NCBI RefSeq assembly: GCF_050587525.1
Contig: NZ_JBOBFT010000016.1
Location: 48,888-112,887 of the forward strand
Direction of reading: 5' to 3'
DNA from: Plantibacter sp050587525
GTDB taxonomy: Bacteria; Actinomycetota; Actinomycetes; Actinomycetales; Microbacteriaceae
DNA length: 64,000 nucleotides
Part shown: in pieces, positions 52,882 through 61,854 of the stretch
Numbering within the stretch: position 1 is the stretch's first letter
How the letters are laid out: each line of letters begins with the position of its first letter
Translations under genes and position numbers: made by a program
The notes under the pieces: generated by a model
Told to the model about the DNA's origin: nothing
The model's input: only the letters and a program-made list of their open reading frames with translations
The model's database searches: none

Positions 52882-52946
52882 CCGCCGAGGTGAGGCTTCC
52901 GGTCGTCCGAGCGGCCCCGAGACGACCGGAAGCCTCACCTCGGCGG
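52882..52946. repeat. Perfect 26 bp palindrome P5
   Basis: Arms 52882-52907 and 52921-52946 are exact complements (core GAGGTGAGGCTTCCGG) with a 13-base loop, the longest perfect stem in the window. It lies between the phosphoribosyltransferase stop and the S51-like promoter, both on the minus strand. Confidence 0.92.
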
Positions 52947-53011
52947 CAGGGCGACGGGTGGGGCTCGTCGAGCGGGAGTCGCGCGGGAGTCGCGTGCGGG
53001 AGTCGCGCGGG

Positions 53012-53653
53012 TCAGTCGACGAGGTCCTGAGCGACCGAGGTCGGCGTGATCGTGGGCTGCGTCGACCACGGGAACGAGATCCAACGGTCGACACGCTTCC
53101 AGACGTAGTCGGGGCGGAGGACCGTGCCCGGCTTCTCGTACAGGGTGACGGTGCGCACCTCGGCCCCACTCGCCTTCATGAGTTCGAGGACGAGCGCGAG
53201 GGTGCGGCCGGAGTCGGAGACGTCGTCGACGAGGAGCACACGGCTGCCGGGGAGACCCGTGATGTCGAGGAGCGGCGGGAGCAGGACGGGCTCCGGCAGG
53301 CGCGCGTCGACCCCGGTGTAGAACTCGACGTTGAGGGCGCCGCACGTCTTGACGTCGAGCGCGTACGCGAGCGCCCCGGCGAGGAGGAGACCGCCGCGCG
53401 CGATCGCGACGACGGAATCGGGAACGAATCCGCTCGCCACGATGTCCGTCGCGAGCTGTCGGGAGGCATCCCCGAACCCGTCCCAGGTGAGGACCTCGCG
53501 AACAGGCGCCGGTGTGACTTCGGGTGCGGGGGCATTCGACCCAGAACCTCCAGGCAGCACGGCTTCCGGGGTCTCAGCGGCGGGGCTCGAGGCACCCGTC
53601 TGCGGTTCCTGCACAGCCTCTGCGGACGCTGGGCCCTGGTTCGTTGTCGACAT
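53012..53653 (-). CDS. Phosphoribosyltransferase-domain protein
   Basis: 213 aa. PRPP-binding loop VLLVDDVSDSGRTLALV and VVAIARGGLLLAGALAYAL mark a type I PRTase close to xanthine/guanine forms. The C-terminus (RPDYVWKRVDRWISFPWS) matches those purine-salvage enzymes. The first 50 residues are a Pro/Ala/Gln-rich extension absent from standard members. Divergent from the MFS gene with only 46 bp between start codons. Confidence 0.88.
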   Translation of the reverse strand: MSTTNQGPASAEAVQEPQTGASSPAAETPEAVLPGGSGSNAPAPEVTPAPVREVLTWDGFGDASRQLATDIVASGFVPDSVVAIARGGLLLAGALAYALDVKTCGALNVEFYTGVDARLPEPVLLPPLLDITGLPGSRVLLVDDVSDSGRTLALVLELMKASGAEVRTVTLYEKPGTVLRPDYVWKRVDRWISFPWSTQPTITPTSVAQDLVD

Positions 53654-53659
53654 GCTCCA

Positions 53660-53665
53660 ACGCTA
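53660..53665 (-). promoter_or_regulatory. Leaderless -10 of the PRTase gene
   Basis: TAGCGT on the minus strand, six bases (TGGAGC) before the ATG at 53653. Paired with the divergent -10 at 53688. Confidence 0.55.
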
Positions 53666-53687
53666 TCCTGCGCGTGTCGGCTGCCTG

Positions 53688-53693
53688 TACCAT
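53688..53693 (+). promoter_or_regulatory. Leaderless -10 of the MFS gene
   Basis: TACCAT, six bases (CCGGTC) before the ATG at 53700. The two divergent -10 hexamers are 22 bp apart, so the polymerase footprints overlap. Confidence 0.55.
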
Positions 53694-53699
53694 CCGGTC

Positions 53700-55253
53700 A
53701 TGACGAAGGCGACTGGTCCCTCACCGACGACGGACCGAATGGCACTCTTCCGCGGTTCGGCCGCCGGGATCACGTTCGGGCTGATCGGCTGGCTCTTCCT
53801 CGTGGAGATCACCTCCGGCGTGCTCCAGGGCTACTACGTCCCGCTCATTCCGGACCTCGTGAAGCATCTCGGCATCCACGACGCCGACTTCAACTGGTTC
53901 GAGGCGGCGCAGCTCCTCCTCTCCGCGCTCGTCGTCCCGGTCCTCGCGAAGGTCGGCGACATGTTCGGCCACAAGCGCGTCCTCCTGATCGCGACGGTCC
54001 TCACGGCCGGCGCGAGTTGGTGGCTCGTGTTCGCCGACTCATTCTGGACCTTCCTCGCAGCGTGGGCGTTGCAGGGCTTCTACGTCGTCTGGCTGCCCCT
54101 CGAGATCGCTCTCATCTTCGAGCGGGGCCGCCGAACCAACACGGGCGCCTCGCAGACCAGGCGCGCGGCCGGTCTCCTCGTCGTCGCCCTGGAGGCGGGA
54201 GCGATCATCGGCGCGCTCTCCGGTGGACGGATCTTCGAAGCGCTCGGCGGCAACGTGCAGGTGACGCTCATGCTGCCCGCCGTCGCCGTCTCCCTCGTCT
54301 TCTTCGCGATTCTCTTCGGCGTTCCGGAATCGGAACCGCTGCCGGGCCGGAAACTCGATCTCGGCGGCTTCGTGCTGCTCTCCCTCGCGCTGCTCCTCAT
54401 CACGTCCGGGCTCACCTTCCTGCGGTTGAACGGGCCTGAGACGTGGTGGGTGTGGGCGATCATCGCGCTCGGCGTGCTCGCGTTCATCCCGTTCGGCCGT
54501 CACGAACTGCGCCAGCCGGACCCGGCGATCGACCTCCGCGTCCTCCGGCAGCCGAACATGTGGCCCGTGCAGCTCACCGCCGGGCTCATCGGCATCAGCC
54601 TCCTCGGTGCGCAGGCACCGCTCAGCACCTACGCCGGGACCCCGCGCGAGAACGGGTACGGCCTCGGGCTCGACGCCGGGGACATCTCGACGCTCATCGG
54701 CGTGTACCTCATCTCGATGATCATCGGCGCGTTGCTCTTCCCGCTCGTCTCGAAGTGGCGGACGCCGCGGTTCGCGCTCATCATCGCCGCGTTCCTCGTG
54801 GCCGGCGGGTATCTGCTGTTCCTGCCGTTCCATCTCGAGACGTGGCAGGTGTTCATGAACATGTGCATCGCGGGCATCGGCTCCGGCGCGCTCGTCGGGG
54901 CGATGCCTGCTGCCGCGGCCGCTGCGGCCCCCAGGGGCCAGACGGGTGTCGCGTCGGCGCTCACGAACACGACGAAGACGATCGGCGGTTCATTCGCCTC
55001 CGCGGTGTTCGGCGTGGTGCTGTTCGCCGGGGCGTCGGCTGCGGTGACCGCTTCGGCGTCGAGTCTCAGCGGCTATCTGATCGTCTGGTCGGTGTGCGGT
55101 GGCGGTGCGCTCGTCGCGGCAGTGCTGCTGTTCTTCGTCCCGAAGCTGGCGTTCGCCGATGCCTCCCCTGACACCGAGCTCGTCCCTGAGCCCGCGTCTC
55201 AGTCCACTCCTGACACCGCTCCTCAGCCCGCCCAGCAGCCCGACCCACAGTGA
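53700..55253 (+). CDS. MFS transporter, DHA2-like
   Basis: 517 aa from the ATG at 53700. About 14 hydrophobic helices; ADFNWFEAAQLLLSALVVPVLAKVGDMFGHKRVLL holds the loop 2-3 motif (GDMFGHKR), and RAAGLLVVALEAGAIIGALSGG is like the motif C antiporter region. The C-terminal tail is Pro/Gln-rich (TAPQPAQQPDPQ). Likely a proton-driven drug or metabolite exporter. Followed at once by palindrome P6. Confidence 0.9.
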   Translation: MTKATGPSPTTDRMALFRGSAAGITFGLIGWLFLVEITSGVLQGYYVPLIPDLVKHLGIHDADFNWFEAAQLLLSALVVPVLAKVGDMFGHKRVLLIATVLTAGASWWLVFADSFWTFLAAWALQGFYVVWLPLEIALIFERGRRTNTGASQTRRAAGLLVVALEAGAIIGALSGGRIFEALGGNVQVTLMLPAVAVSLVFFAILFGVPESEPLPGRKLDLGGFVLLSLALLLITSGLTFLRLNGPETWWVWAIIALGVLAFIPFGRHELRQPDPAIDLRVLRQPNMWPVQLTAGLIGISLLGAQAPLSTYAGTPRENGYGLGLDAGDISTLIGVYLISMIIGALLFPLVSKWRTPRFALIIAAFLVAGGYLLFLPFHLETWQVFMNMCIAGIGSGALVGAMPAAAAAAAPRGQTGVASALTNTTKTIGGSFASAVFGVVLFAGASAAVTASASSLSGYLIVWSVCGGGALVAAVLLFFVPKLAFADASPDTELVPEPASQSTPDTAPQPAQQPDPQ

Positions 55254-55346
55254 CCACAATTCCGGAGAACGTGTGACAGGAGTGACGACGGAAGCGCTTA
55301 CCGGGTCGAACAAGCGTTTTCCGGCGGCAGACTTCCGGAATTGTGG
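55254..55346. repeat. Nested palindrome P6
   Basis: Perfect 13 bp outer arms CCACAATTCCGGA (55254-55266) and its complement (55334-55346), with an imperfect inner stem (CGGAAGCGCTT against AAGCGTTTTCCG). It starts right after the MFS stop and separates it from the convergent SDR gene. The CACAATTC core is shared with family P3. Confidence 0.8.
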
Positions 55347-55376
55347 ACGTACTCGGGCAGGGAGGCGAGGCAGCGC

Positions 55377-56198
55377 TCAGGCGCGGAAGCGCAGGTCGCC
55401 CTTCGCGAGCTTGTACGGTGCGGCCTGGGCGACGGGCTTGATGGTGATCTGATCGAGGTTCACGTGCGCGGGCAGTTCGACCGCGTGCACGATCGCCTCG
55501 GCGACGTCATCGGCGCCGAGCGGATTCGGGACCTCCTGGTACACGGCATCCGCACGCGCCTGATCGCCGCCGAAGCGCACGAGCGAGAACTCCTCGGTCT
55601 GGACCATGCCAGGAGCGACCTCGATGACGCGGATCGGCTCGCCGTTCAGCTCCAGACGCAGCACCTCGAAGAGGGCGCGCTCCGCGAACTTCGCCGCGTT
55701 GTAGCCGCCGCCGCCCTCGTAGGCGACGTGCCCGGCGATCGAGGTGATCCCGACGATCGATGCCGTCCCGCCGGCGGGCGAGGCGGGTTCACCGGCCGCA
55801 GACGCAGCAGCGGCTTCTGCTGCTGCGCCGCGTCGCAGCTCGGGCAGGAGCGCCGTGAGGACGCGCTTCGTGCCGAGCACGTTGATGTCGAACATGCGAC
55901 GCCAGTCCTCGACGTCGCCGTCCTCGACCGACGCCAATCCGAACGCGCCGCCGGCGTTGTTGATGAGTGCGGTGGCGCCGCCCAGTTCGGAGACGCGTGC
56001 GGCGAGCGCATCGACGTCCGCCTGCACGGTCAGGTCAGCGACGACCGCGACACCGCCGATCTCCGCGACGAGCGCATCGAGCCGATCCTGCCGACGCGCG
56101 ACCGCGACGACCTCCCACCCGTGAGCGGCGAACAGTCGTGCCGTCGCCTCACCGATTCCGGAGCTCGCACCGGTCACCACCACACGTCGTTTCGTCAT
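55377..56198 (-). CDS. Short-chain dehydrogenase/reductase
   Basis: 273 aa. Classical SDR: VVVTGASSGIGEATARLF (NAD(P) loop), LINNAGGAFG, active-site Ser in GITSIAGH, YNAAK (Tyr/Lys), and APGMVQTEEF. A 20-residue Ala/Gly insertion (AAAEAAAASAAGEPASPAGG) lies before the Ser strand. Similar to NADP-dependent 3-hydroxy acid (serine) dehydrogenases of the YdfG type. TACGCT six bases before the ATG, leaderless. Confidence 0.92.
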   Translation of the reverse strand: MTKRRVVVTGASSGIGEATARLFAAHGWEVVAVARRQDRLDALVAEIGGVAVVADLTVQADVDALAARVSELGGATALINNAGGAFGLASVEDGDVEDWRRMFDINVLGTKRVLTALLPELRRGAAAEAAAASAAGEPASPAGGTASIVGITSIAGHVAYEGGGGYNAAKFAERALFEVLRLELNGEPIRVIEVAPGMVQTEEFSLVRFGGDQARADAVYQEVPNPLGADDVAEAIVHAVELPAHVNLDQITIKPVAQAAPYKLAKGDLRFRA

Positions 56199-56204
56199 GG
56201 TTCC

Positions 56205-56210
56205 AGCGTA
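56205..56210 (-). promoter_or_regulatory. Leaderless -10 of the SDR gene
   Basis: TACGCT on the minus strand, six bases (GGAACC) before the ATG at 56198. Confidence 0.6.
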
Positions 56211-56349
56211 CCGAGGCGGCCGGGGCCGAGACCCCGGAGCGGATGGGAACCGGTCGGGATCACGGGGCGCGAGTCGCGCCCGCGCCCCGTACGGCCGCGC
56301 GATCCCGCGGTTTCCGGCGCCGGACCGGTTACGCCGTGTTTCCGCACTC

Positions 56350-56548
56350 TTGGCCGATGCGCCGGGCCCGGGTAGCCTCGCATCACGACCTTCCGCAGGA
56401 GAGCATCACCGCATCGTCGCACGGTGCACTCTGCGCCAGCTGGCCGGCCCGGCCAGCGCAGGTCCCGCACGACCTCGACCCAGCAGCACCGCATCGCCCA
56501 CCGACATTCGTCAACACCACCCGACACCCGATCGACCAAGGGGACATC
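56350..56548 (+). promoter_or_regulatory. Promoter and structured leader of metY-metX
   Basis: TTGGCC (56350-56355), a 17 bp spacer and TAGCCT (56373-56378) form a good promoter. The predicted 5' leader is about 165 nt and contains a strong stem GCTGGCC/GGCCAGC flanked by TGCGC/GCGCA (56432-56460). AAGGGG before the ATG is the ribosome binding site. The shape fits attenuation or a metabolite-sensing RNA, but I could not match a SAM or SAH riboswitch. The remaining 56211-56349 holds nothing I can name. Confidence 0.6.
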
Positions 56549-57874
56549 ATGACCGAAGCATCCGACGCCTGGCGTTTCGAAACCAAGCAGATCCACTCCG
56601 GTGCCGCGCCGGATCCGGTGACGAACGCACGCGCGACGCCGATCTACCAGACGACGAGCTACGTCTTCAACGACGCCGACCACGCGAAGAACCTCTTCGC
56701 CCTCGCCGAGTTCGGCAACATCTACACGCGCATCCAGAACCCGACGCAGGCCGTCGTCGAGGAGCGCGTCGCCGCGCTCGAAGGCGGCACCGGCGCCCTC
56801 CTCCTCTCCTCCGGCCAGGCCGCTTCGACGACCGCCGTCCTCAACATCGCTCAGGCGGGCGATCACATCGTCTCCTCCTCCTCGATCTACGGCGGCACCT
56901 ACAACCTCTTCAAGTACACGCTCGCGAAGCTCGGCATCGAGACGACCTTCGTCGAGAACCAGGACGACGCCGATGAGTGGCGCCGTGCGGTCCGCCCCAA
57001 CACGAAGCTGTTCTTCGCCGAGACGATCGGCAACCCGAAGATCAACATCCTCGACATCCGTCTCGTCGCCGACGTCGCGCACGAGTCCGGTGTGCCGCTC
57101 ATCGTGGACAGCACGATCGCGACCCCGTACCTGATCCGCCCGTTCGAGCACGGCGCCGACATCATCGTCCACTCGGCCACGAAGTTCCTCGGCGGTCACG
57201 GCACGGTCATCGGCGGCGTCATCGTCGACGGCGGCACGTTCTCCTGGACCGAGCACGCCGACAAGTTCCCCGGCCTCACGACGCCGGACCCGTCGTACCA
57301 CGGCGCGGTCTACACGGACGCGGTGGGCGACGGCCTCGCCTACATCATCAAGGCGCGCGTGCAGCTGCTCCGCGATCTCGGTTCCGCGATCGCTCCCGCG
57401 AGCGCCTGGCAGCTCATCCAGGGCATCGAGACGCTCAGCCTCCGCATCGAGCGTCACGTGCAGAACGCGCAGGACGTCGCCGAGTGGCTCGACGCCCACC
57501 CGGACATCGCGAGCGTCAACTACTCGGGTCTCCCGTCGAGCCCGTGGTACGCGGCGGCCAACCGGTACGCGCCAAAGGGTGTCGGCGCGGTGCTGTCGTT
57601 CGAGCTGAAGGGCGGGGTCGATGCCGGCCGCGCGTTCGTCAACACGCTCTCGTTGTTCTCGCACCTCGCGAACATCGGTGACGTGCGCTCGCTCGTCATC
57701 CACCCCGCCTCGACGACGCACTCGCAGCTGACGCCGGAGCAGCAGCTGACGGCCGGTGTCACGCCGGGCCTCGTCCGCCTGTCGATCGGCCTCGAGAACA
57801 TCGAGGACATCAAGGCGGACCTCGAAGCCGGTCTCGCGGCCGCCAAGGAGGTCGCGGACGCAGCTCGCGTCTAG
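56549..57874 (+). CDS. metY: O-acetylhomoserine sulfhydrylase (copy 2)
   Basis: 441 aa from the ATG at 56549. TPIYQTTSYVFNDADHAKNLFALAEFGNIYTRIQNPTQ and LPSSPWYAAANRYAPKGVGAVLSFELKGG are very typical MetY stretches; PLP lysine K212 in HSATKFLGGHG. It makes homocysteine from O-acetylhomoserine and sulfide. metX, which makes O-acetylhomoserine, follows after 207 bp, so this is the biosynthetic copy; the one at 36720 probably has another job. Confidence 0.95.
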   Translation: MTEASDAWRFETKQIHSGAAPDPVTNARATPIYQTTSYVFNDADHAKNLFALAEFGNIYTRIQNPTQAVVEERVAALEGGTGALLLSSGQAASTTAVLNIAQAGDHIVSSSSIYGGTYNLFKYTLAKLGIETTFVENQDDADEWRRAVRPNTKLFFAETIGNPKINILDIRLVADVAHESGVPLIVDSTIATPYLIRPFEHGADIIVHSATKFLGGHGTVIGGVIVDGGTFSWTEHADKFPGLTTPDPSYHGAVYTDAVGDGLAYIIKARVQLLRDLGSAIAPASAWQLIQGIETLSLRIERHVQNAQDVAEWLDAHPDIASVNYSGLPSSPWYAAANRYAPKGVGAVLSFELKGGVDAGRAFVNTLSLFSHLANIGDVRSLVIHPASTTHSQLTPEQQLTAGVTPGLVRLSIGLENIEDIKADLEAGLAAAKEVADAARV

Positions 57875-57903
57875 CGCCGTTCGGCTCCTTCGACGTCGTC
57901 GAA

Positions 57904-57931
57904 CCCCGTCAGTCCCCTGGGCCTGGCGGGG
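57904..57931 (+). terminator. Stem-loop after metY
   Basis: CCCCGTCAG (57904-57912) pairs with CTGGCGGGG (57923-57931) with one G-U. No long T-run. It could end or attenuate the transcript between metY and metX. Confidence 0.5.
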
Positions 57932-58081
57932 CTCGTCGTTGCTGCGGAGCCCGTCCGGAGCCGAGACGGACCCGATTGACGCCGATGCAAAGCCGATGCA
58001 AAGCCGTCGCGACCCCCGCGCTGGGCCGGCGGTCGTAACACAGTCACGGGTGGTGTCCCCGGTACACGAGAATGGTGACCT

Positions 58082-59287
58082 ATGGACTGGCAGACTCCCG
58101 AAGACAGCGTCCCGTCCCGTTTCGTCACCGAAGCGGAGGTCGGTGCGCTCCTCGCGAATCCGCCGTCGAGCGGCGCGTGGCGCGATGGCGACCGTCCCGG
58201 GGACCGACTGTTCGCCTCAATCGGCGAGCTGGCGTTCGAGCACGGCGGCTCGATCCCACACGCCAGGCTCGCATACGAGACGTGGGGGACGCTCTCCGAG
58301 AGCGGCGACAACGCGCTCCTGCTCCTGCACGCGCTCACGGGCGACAGCCACGTCCTCGGAACCGCCGGCAACGGCCACTCGACGGCAGGCTGGTGGCCGG
58401 GCATCGTGGGCCCTGGGCTCGCGATCGACACGGACCGCTGGTTCGTCGTCGCCCCGAACATGATCGGCGGCTGCCAGGGCAGCACCGGCCCGTCATCGTT
58501 CGCGCCCAACGGCGTCGAATGGGGTTCACGGTTCCCGTACACCTCGGTCCGCGACCAGGTGGCCGCCCAGCACCGTCTCGCCGAGCACCTCGGCATCTCG
58601 AAGTGGGCCGCCGTCGTCGGCGGGTCGATGGGCGGGATGCACGCGCTCGAGTGGGCGGTGACGTATCCGGACGAGGTCGAACGGCTCGCCGTCATCGCCG
58701 CCCCGCCCGTGACGACCGCGGACCAGATCTCCCTCAACTTCGTGCAGCTCGAGGCCATCCGCACCGACCCGCACTTCGACGGCGGCGACTACTACGATGC
58801 CCCCGACGGCGCCGGCCCCCACCGCGGACTCGCGCTCGCGCGCCGCATGGCCCTGCTCAACTACCGCAGCCCCGGAGAACTCAACGCGCGCTTCGAGCGC
58901 AGCTGGCAGTCGAGCGTGAGCCCGCTCGGCCACGGCGGACGCTTCGCCGTGGAGTCGTACCTCGACTTCCACGGCAACAAGTTCACGCGCCGCTTCGACG
59001 CGGGGAGCTACATCGTCCTCGTCGAGGCGATGAACTCCCACGACATCGGTCGGGATCGCGGCGGGGTCGCAGCGGCCCTCCGCAGCTACGGCGGTCCGGC
59101 GCTCGTCCTCGGCATCGACAGCGACCGCTTGTTCCCCGTCTCCGGTCAGGAGGAGATCGCGCTGCACCTCTCGGGCAACATCGACGGGACGGTTCCGGCG
59201 GTCATCCGGTCCGACTTCGGACACGACGGCTTCCTCATCGAGAACGCGCTCGTCGGGCCCCACCTGCGGCGGCTCCTCGACGCCTGA
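58082..59287 (+). CDS. metX: Homoserine O-acetyltransferase
   Basis: 401 aa alpha/beta hydrolase-fold acyltransferase. Nucleophile S182 in VVGGSMGGMHALEW; FVVAPNMIGGCQGSTGPSS upstream; catalytic Asp in VLGIDSDRLFPV and His in SDFGHDGFLIE. Transfers acetyl from acetyl-CoA to homoserine, feeding metY. Start set at 58082; AATGGT five bases before it could be a leaderless -10, or the gene may be read from metY. Confidence 0.95.
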   Translation: MDWQTPEDSVPSRFVTEAEVGALLANPPSSGAWRDGDRPGDRLFASIGELAFEHGGSIPHARLAYETWGTLSESGDNALLLLHALTGDSHVLGTAGNGHSTAGWWPGIVGPGLAIDTDRWFVVAPNMIGGCQGSTGPSSFAPNGVEWGSRFPYTSVRDQVAAQHRLAEHLGISKWAAVVGGSMGGMHALEWAVTYPDEVERLAVIAAPPVTTADQISLNFVQLEAIRTDPHFDGGDYYDAPDGAGPHRGLALARRMALLNYRSPGELNARFERSWQSSVSPLGHGGRFAVESYLDFHGNKFTRRFDAGSYIVLVEAMNSHDIGRDRGGVAAALRSYGGPALVLGIDSDRLFPVSGQEEIALHLSGNIDGTVPAVIRSDFGHDGFLIENALVGPHLRRLLDA

Positions 59288-59449
59288 GTCGAAGCGCCCG
59301 CTCGCGGGCCCGGCACACGCGCGGCACTCTCCCGGCACGGGTTCGCCATCCGCTCCTCCGCCGCTCGTCCCCCGCTCATCGACAGCTGTTGCGCAGCGAT
59401 ACCCCGGGGTGGGTGGCACCCGATAGGGTGACTCCAGAGGTGCATCTGC

Positions 59450-60625
59450 ATGGAGCGTGTGGCGAAAGCCCAGCGGCGTCTGCTGCTGAGAACGACGCGG
59501 TTGTTCGGTCTCGCCGGGTGTGTGACCGCAGCGGTGATCCTCAGCGTGCCCGGAGTCGTGAGCCCCGCCCGCTACGCGATCCTCCTCGCCCTCGTCACAC
59601 TCCTCGCCCTCGCGCACATCGCGGCCGAACAGTTCGCGAATCCCGTCTGGATCGCCCTCATCTTCGCGCTGGGCATCACCATCCTCGTGGTCATCGGCGG
59701 CTCGTCAGCCACCGGGTCCGCGACCGACAACGTCGGCGCCGTGAGTGCGGCGGGGATCATCGCGTCCTTCGGCATGGGCGCGATAGCCGCACGCCTCGTC
59801 CCGCCGAAACCGTCCTGGCCCCTCCTCCTCGGTCTCTTCGCGGTCACGCTCGTGACCGTGTCGCTCGTCACGATCCCGTCCGGACGATCCCTCTCCGCAC
59901 TCGCCCTCACGGTCGTGATGTGGATCACGATCGGCGCGTTCGGCGTGTGGCTCGGCACGAGCATCCCCCGGCTCATCCGTCGGGTGGACAACATCGGCAG
60001 CGCGTTCAACGCCGAGCGCGTCGCGAGCCAGGCGGAGGCGCAGCGCCGGCAGGACGCGAGGCTTCTCCACGACACGGCGCTCGCGACGCTCACCCTCCTG
60101 GCCCACTCCGGCATGGGCGTCGACGAATCGGCGCTCCGTGCGCAGGCCCGCGACGACGCGCGCCTCCTCCGCAGCCTGCGGCTCGGCGAGGAGCTCACGC
60201 CCGTCTCCTCCGGGTCGTACATCCTCCAGCGAGGCTCGGACATGTCCCTCGACGAGGGTGTGAGCGCCGTCACGGAACGGTTCAAGGCGCGCGGGCTGAC
60301 CGTCAACGTCTACGGCGGCGGCCGGGTGGAACTGGATCCGGCGGTCCGCGAGGCGTTCCTGCTCGCCCTCAGCGAGTGCCTCGAGAACGTCCGGCGCCAC
60401 GCAGGCGTCGACACGGCCGACGTCACCGTCACGAGCGACGAGCAGAGCGTCAAACTCCTCATCACCGACACGGGGCACGGGTTCGACCCGCGCACCGTCG
60501 CACCCGGCCATCTCGGCATCAAGGAGTCGGTCATCGCGCGCATCGAGGACGCCGGAGGGCACGCCCGCGTGTTCGCCGCTCCCGGCGCCGGCACGACCGT
60601 GATCCTGGAGGTGCCCCAGTCATGA
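59450..60625 (+). CDS. NarL-family sensor histidine kinase
   Basis: 391 aa. Four to six membrane helices in the first 170 residues with little outside sequence, so it probably senses the membrane. HisKA_3-type site RRQDARLLHDTALATL with H207. HATPase: N-box SECLENVRRHAG, G1 DTGHGFDPR, and GAGTTVILEVP at the end. TAGGGT (59424-59429) is the likely -10; AGAGG precedes the ATG. First gene of a three-gene operon. Confidence 0.92.
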   Translation: MERVAKAQRRLLLRTTRLFGLAGCVTAAVILSVPGVVSPARYAILLALVTLLALAHIAAEQFANPVWIALIFALGITILVVIGGSSATGSATDNVGAVSAAGIIASFGMGAIAARLVPPKPSWPLLLGLFAVTLVTVSLVTIPSGRSLSALALTVVMWITIGAFGVWLGTSIPRLIRRVDNIGSAFNAERVASQAEAQRRQDARLLHDTALATLTLLAHSGMGVDESALRAQARDDARLLRSLRLGEELTPVSSGSYILQRGSDMSLDEGVSAVTERFKARGLTVNVYGGGRVELDPAVREAFLLALSECLENVRRHAGVDTADVTVTSDEQSVKLLITDTGHGFDPRTVAPGHLGIKESVIARIEDAGGHARVFAAPGAGTTVILEVPQS

Positions 60626-61854
60626 CTCCGGAAACCGTGAACGGACAATCGAATCCGACGAAGCGCTACCGGCACCGCCGGGCGCTCGACCGTCAGCGCT
60701 CCACGCTCGGAACCCGCCAGCTGGGCATCGGCCTGTCCGTCTCCGGACTCGTCCTGGTCGTCTACGCGCTGACCCGGTTCCTCAACTACCTGCCGGCGTA
60801 CCCCCGACCGGCGATCGCCGTGCTCGCGTGGGTGATCCTCGTCGCCGGCCTCGCGACGACGTTCAGCCTCGTCCGCCGTGCCGGGTTCCATCTGTCGGAC
60901 CGGGTGTTCATCGCTCTGCTCCTCGAACTCGCGGTCGTCGTCGCACTCGATCTCACGGCCGTGTGGGGGCTCAACGTCAACGGGCTCTACCCCACCGCGG
61001 CGGCCGCGGTCGGCGGAGTGCTGCTCGCCGCCGTGACCCTCCGGCCCGTGCGCGACATCGCCGTCGCCAGCATCGCGCTCGTCGTGATGCTCGTGCTCGC
61101 CGTCCTCACCGAGACGCGCGGCGAGAGCGCGACCCTCGGCGTCGAGATCCTCGTCGCGGCGATCGCCGTCGTCCCCCCGCTCATCGCCTGCGCGATCGTC
61201 GCCCAGTACCGTCGCATCGTCCGTCTCGAACTCGACCGCGTCATGGTCGCGTCGACGGTCGTGAGCGCCCGCGACGCGCTCGGCTTCTTCGATTCGGAAG
61301 AGCTCGTGACGCTCGACCTCGAAGCCGAGGAACTCTTCGACGGTGTCGCCGACGGCTCGGTCTCGCTCCCCCTCAGCCCGGAGCTCGCGGCACGCGCATC
61401 ACGCCTTGCGACGGAGCTCCGGCGCCACCTCACCCACGGTGGCCACGAGACGTGGCTCGAGCACGCGTTCATGGAATCCTCCGTCCTCTCGGACGGCGCC
61501 GTCCTCCGCGATCCCGACCGTCTCGCGACATATCTCTCCACGGATCAACGGGACGGGCTGCTCTCTGCAGTATGGTTGCTCCTCGGGGAGGCGGATGCGC
61601 CGAGCGCGACAGCCGTGTTGACACTCGGGCCGCTCGACCGCACCGAACACCAGGGACGACCTGGCCCGCTCACCATCCCGATCGTGCTCGAAGCGACCGG
61701 GATCCAACGGGCCAAAGTGGAACCTGCGGTGTGGGAAGCGCTCAGCCGAGTCGGCAGTTCTGTCGACACGTATCAGAAATCTCGTATCAGGATCGAGGTC
61801 GACAGTTTCGTCGACAATCCTGCCGCGAGTCAGCGGAAAGGGGAACGTCAATGA
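60622..61854 (+). CDS. Membrane protein linked to the two-component system
   Basis: 410 aa from the ATG at 60622, overlapping the kinase stop by four bases. About five or six helices (residues 35-195), then a soluble C-terminal half of about 200 residues (VVSARDALGFFDSEELVTLDLEAEELFDGVADG, AFMESSVLSDGAVLRDPDRLATYLSTDQRDGLL). No ATPase or phosphorylation motif. It may be an accessory sensor or a degenerate kinase; the overlap with both partners supports a joint role. Family unknown to me. Confidence 0.8.
   Translation: MTPETVNGQSNPTKRYRHRRALDRQRSTLGTRQLGIGLSVSGLVLVVYALTRFLNYLPAYPRPAIAVLAWVILVAGLATTFSLVRRAGFHLSDRVFIALLLELAVVVALDLTAVWGLNVNGLYPTAAAAVGGVLLAAVTLRPVRDIAVASIALVVMLVLAVLTETRGESATLGVEILVAAIAVVPPLIACAIVAQYRRIVRLELDRVMVASTVVSARDALGFFDSEELVTLDLEAEELFDGVADGSVSLPLSPELAARASRLATELRRHLTHGGHETWLEHAFMESSVLSDGAVLRDPDRLATYLSTDQRDGLLSAVWLLLGEADAPSATAVLTLGPLDRTEHQGRPGPLTIPIVLEATGIQRAKVEPAVWEALSRVGSSVDTYQKSRIRIEVDSFVDNPAASQRKGERQ

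Noticed and set aside
56379..56548. SAM or SAH riboswitch before metY
   Set aside because: The leader is structured and in the right place, but I could not align it with the conserved cores of known SAM or SAH riboswitches; left as structured leader only.
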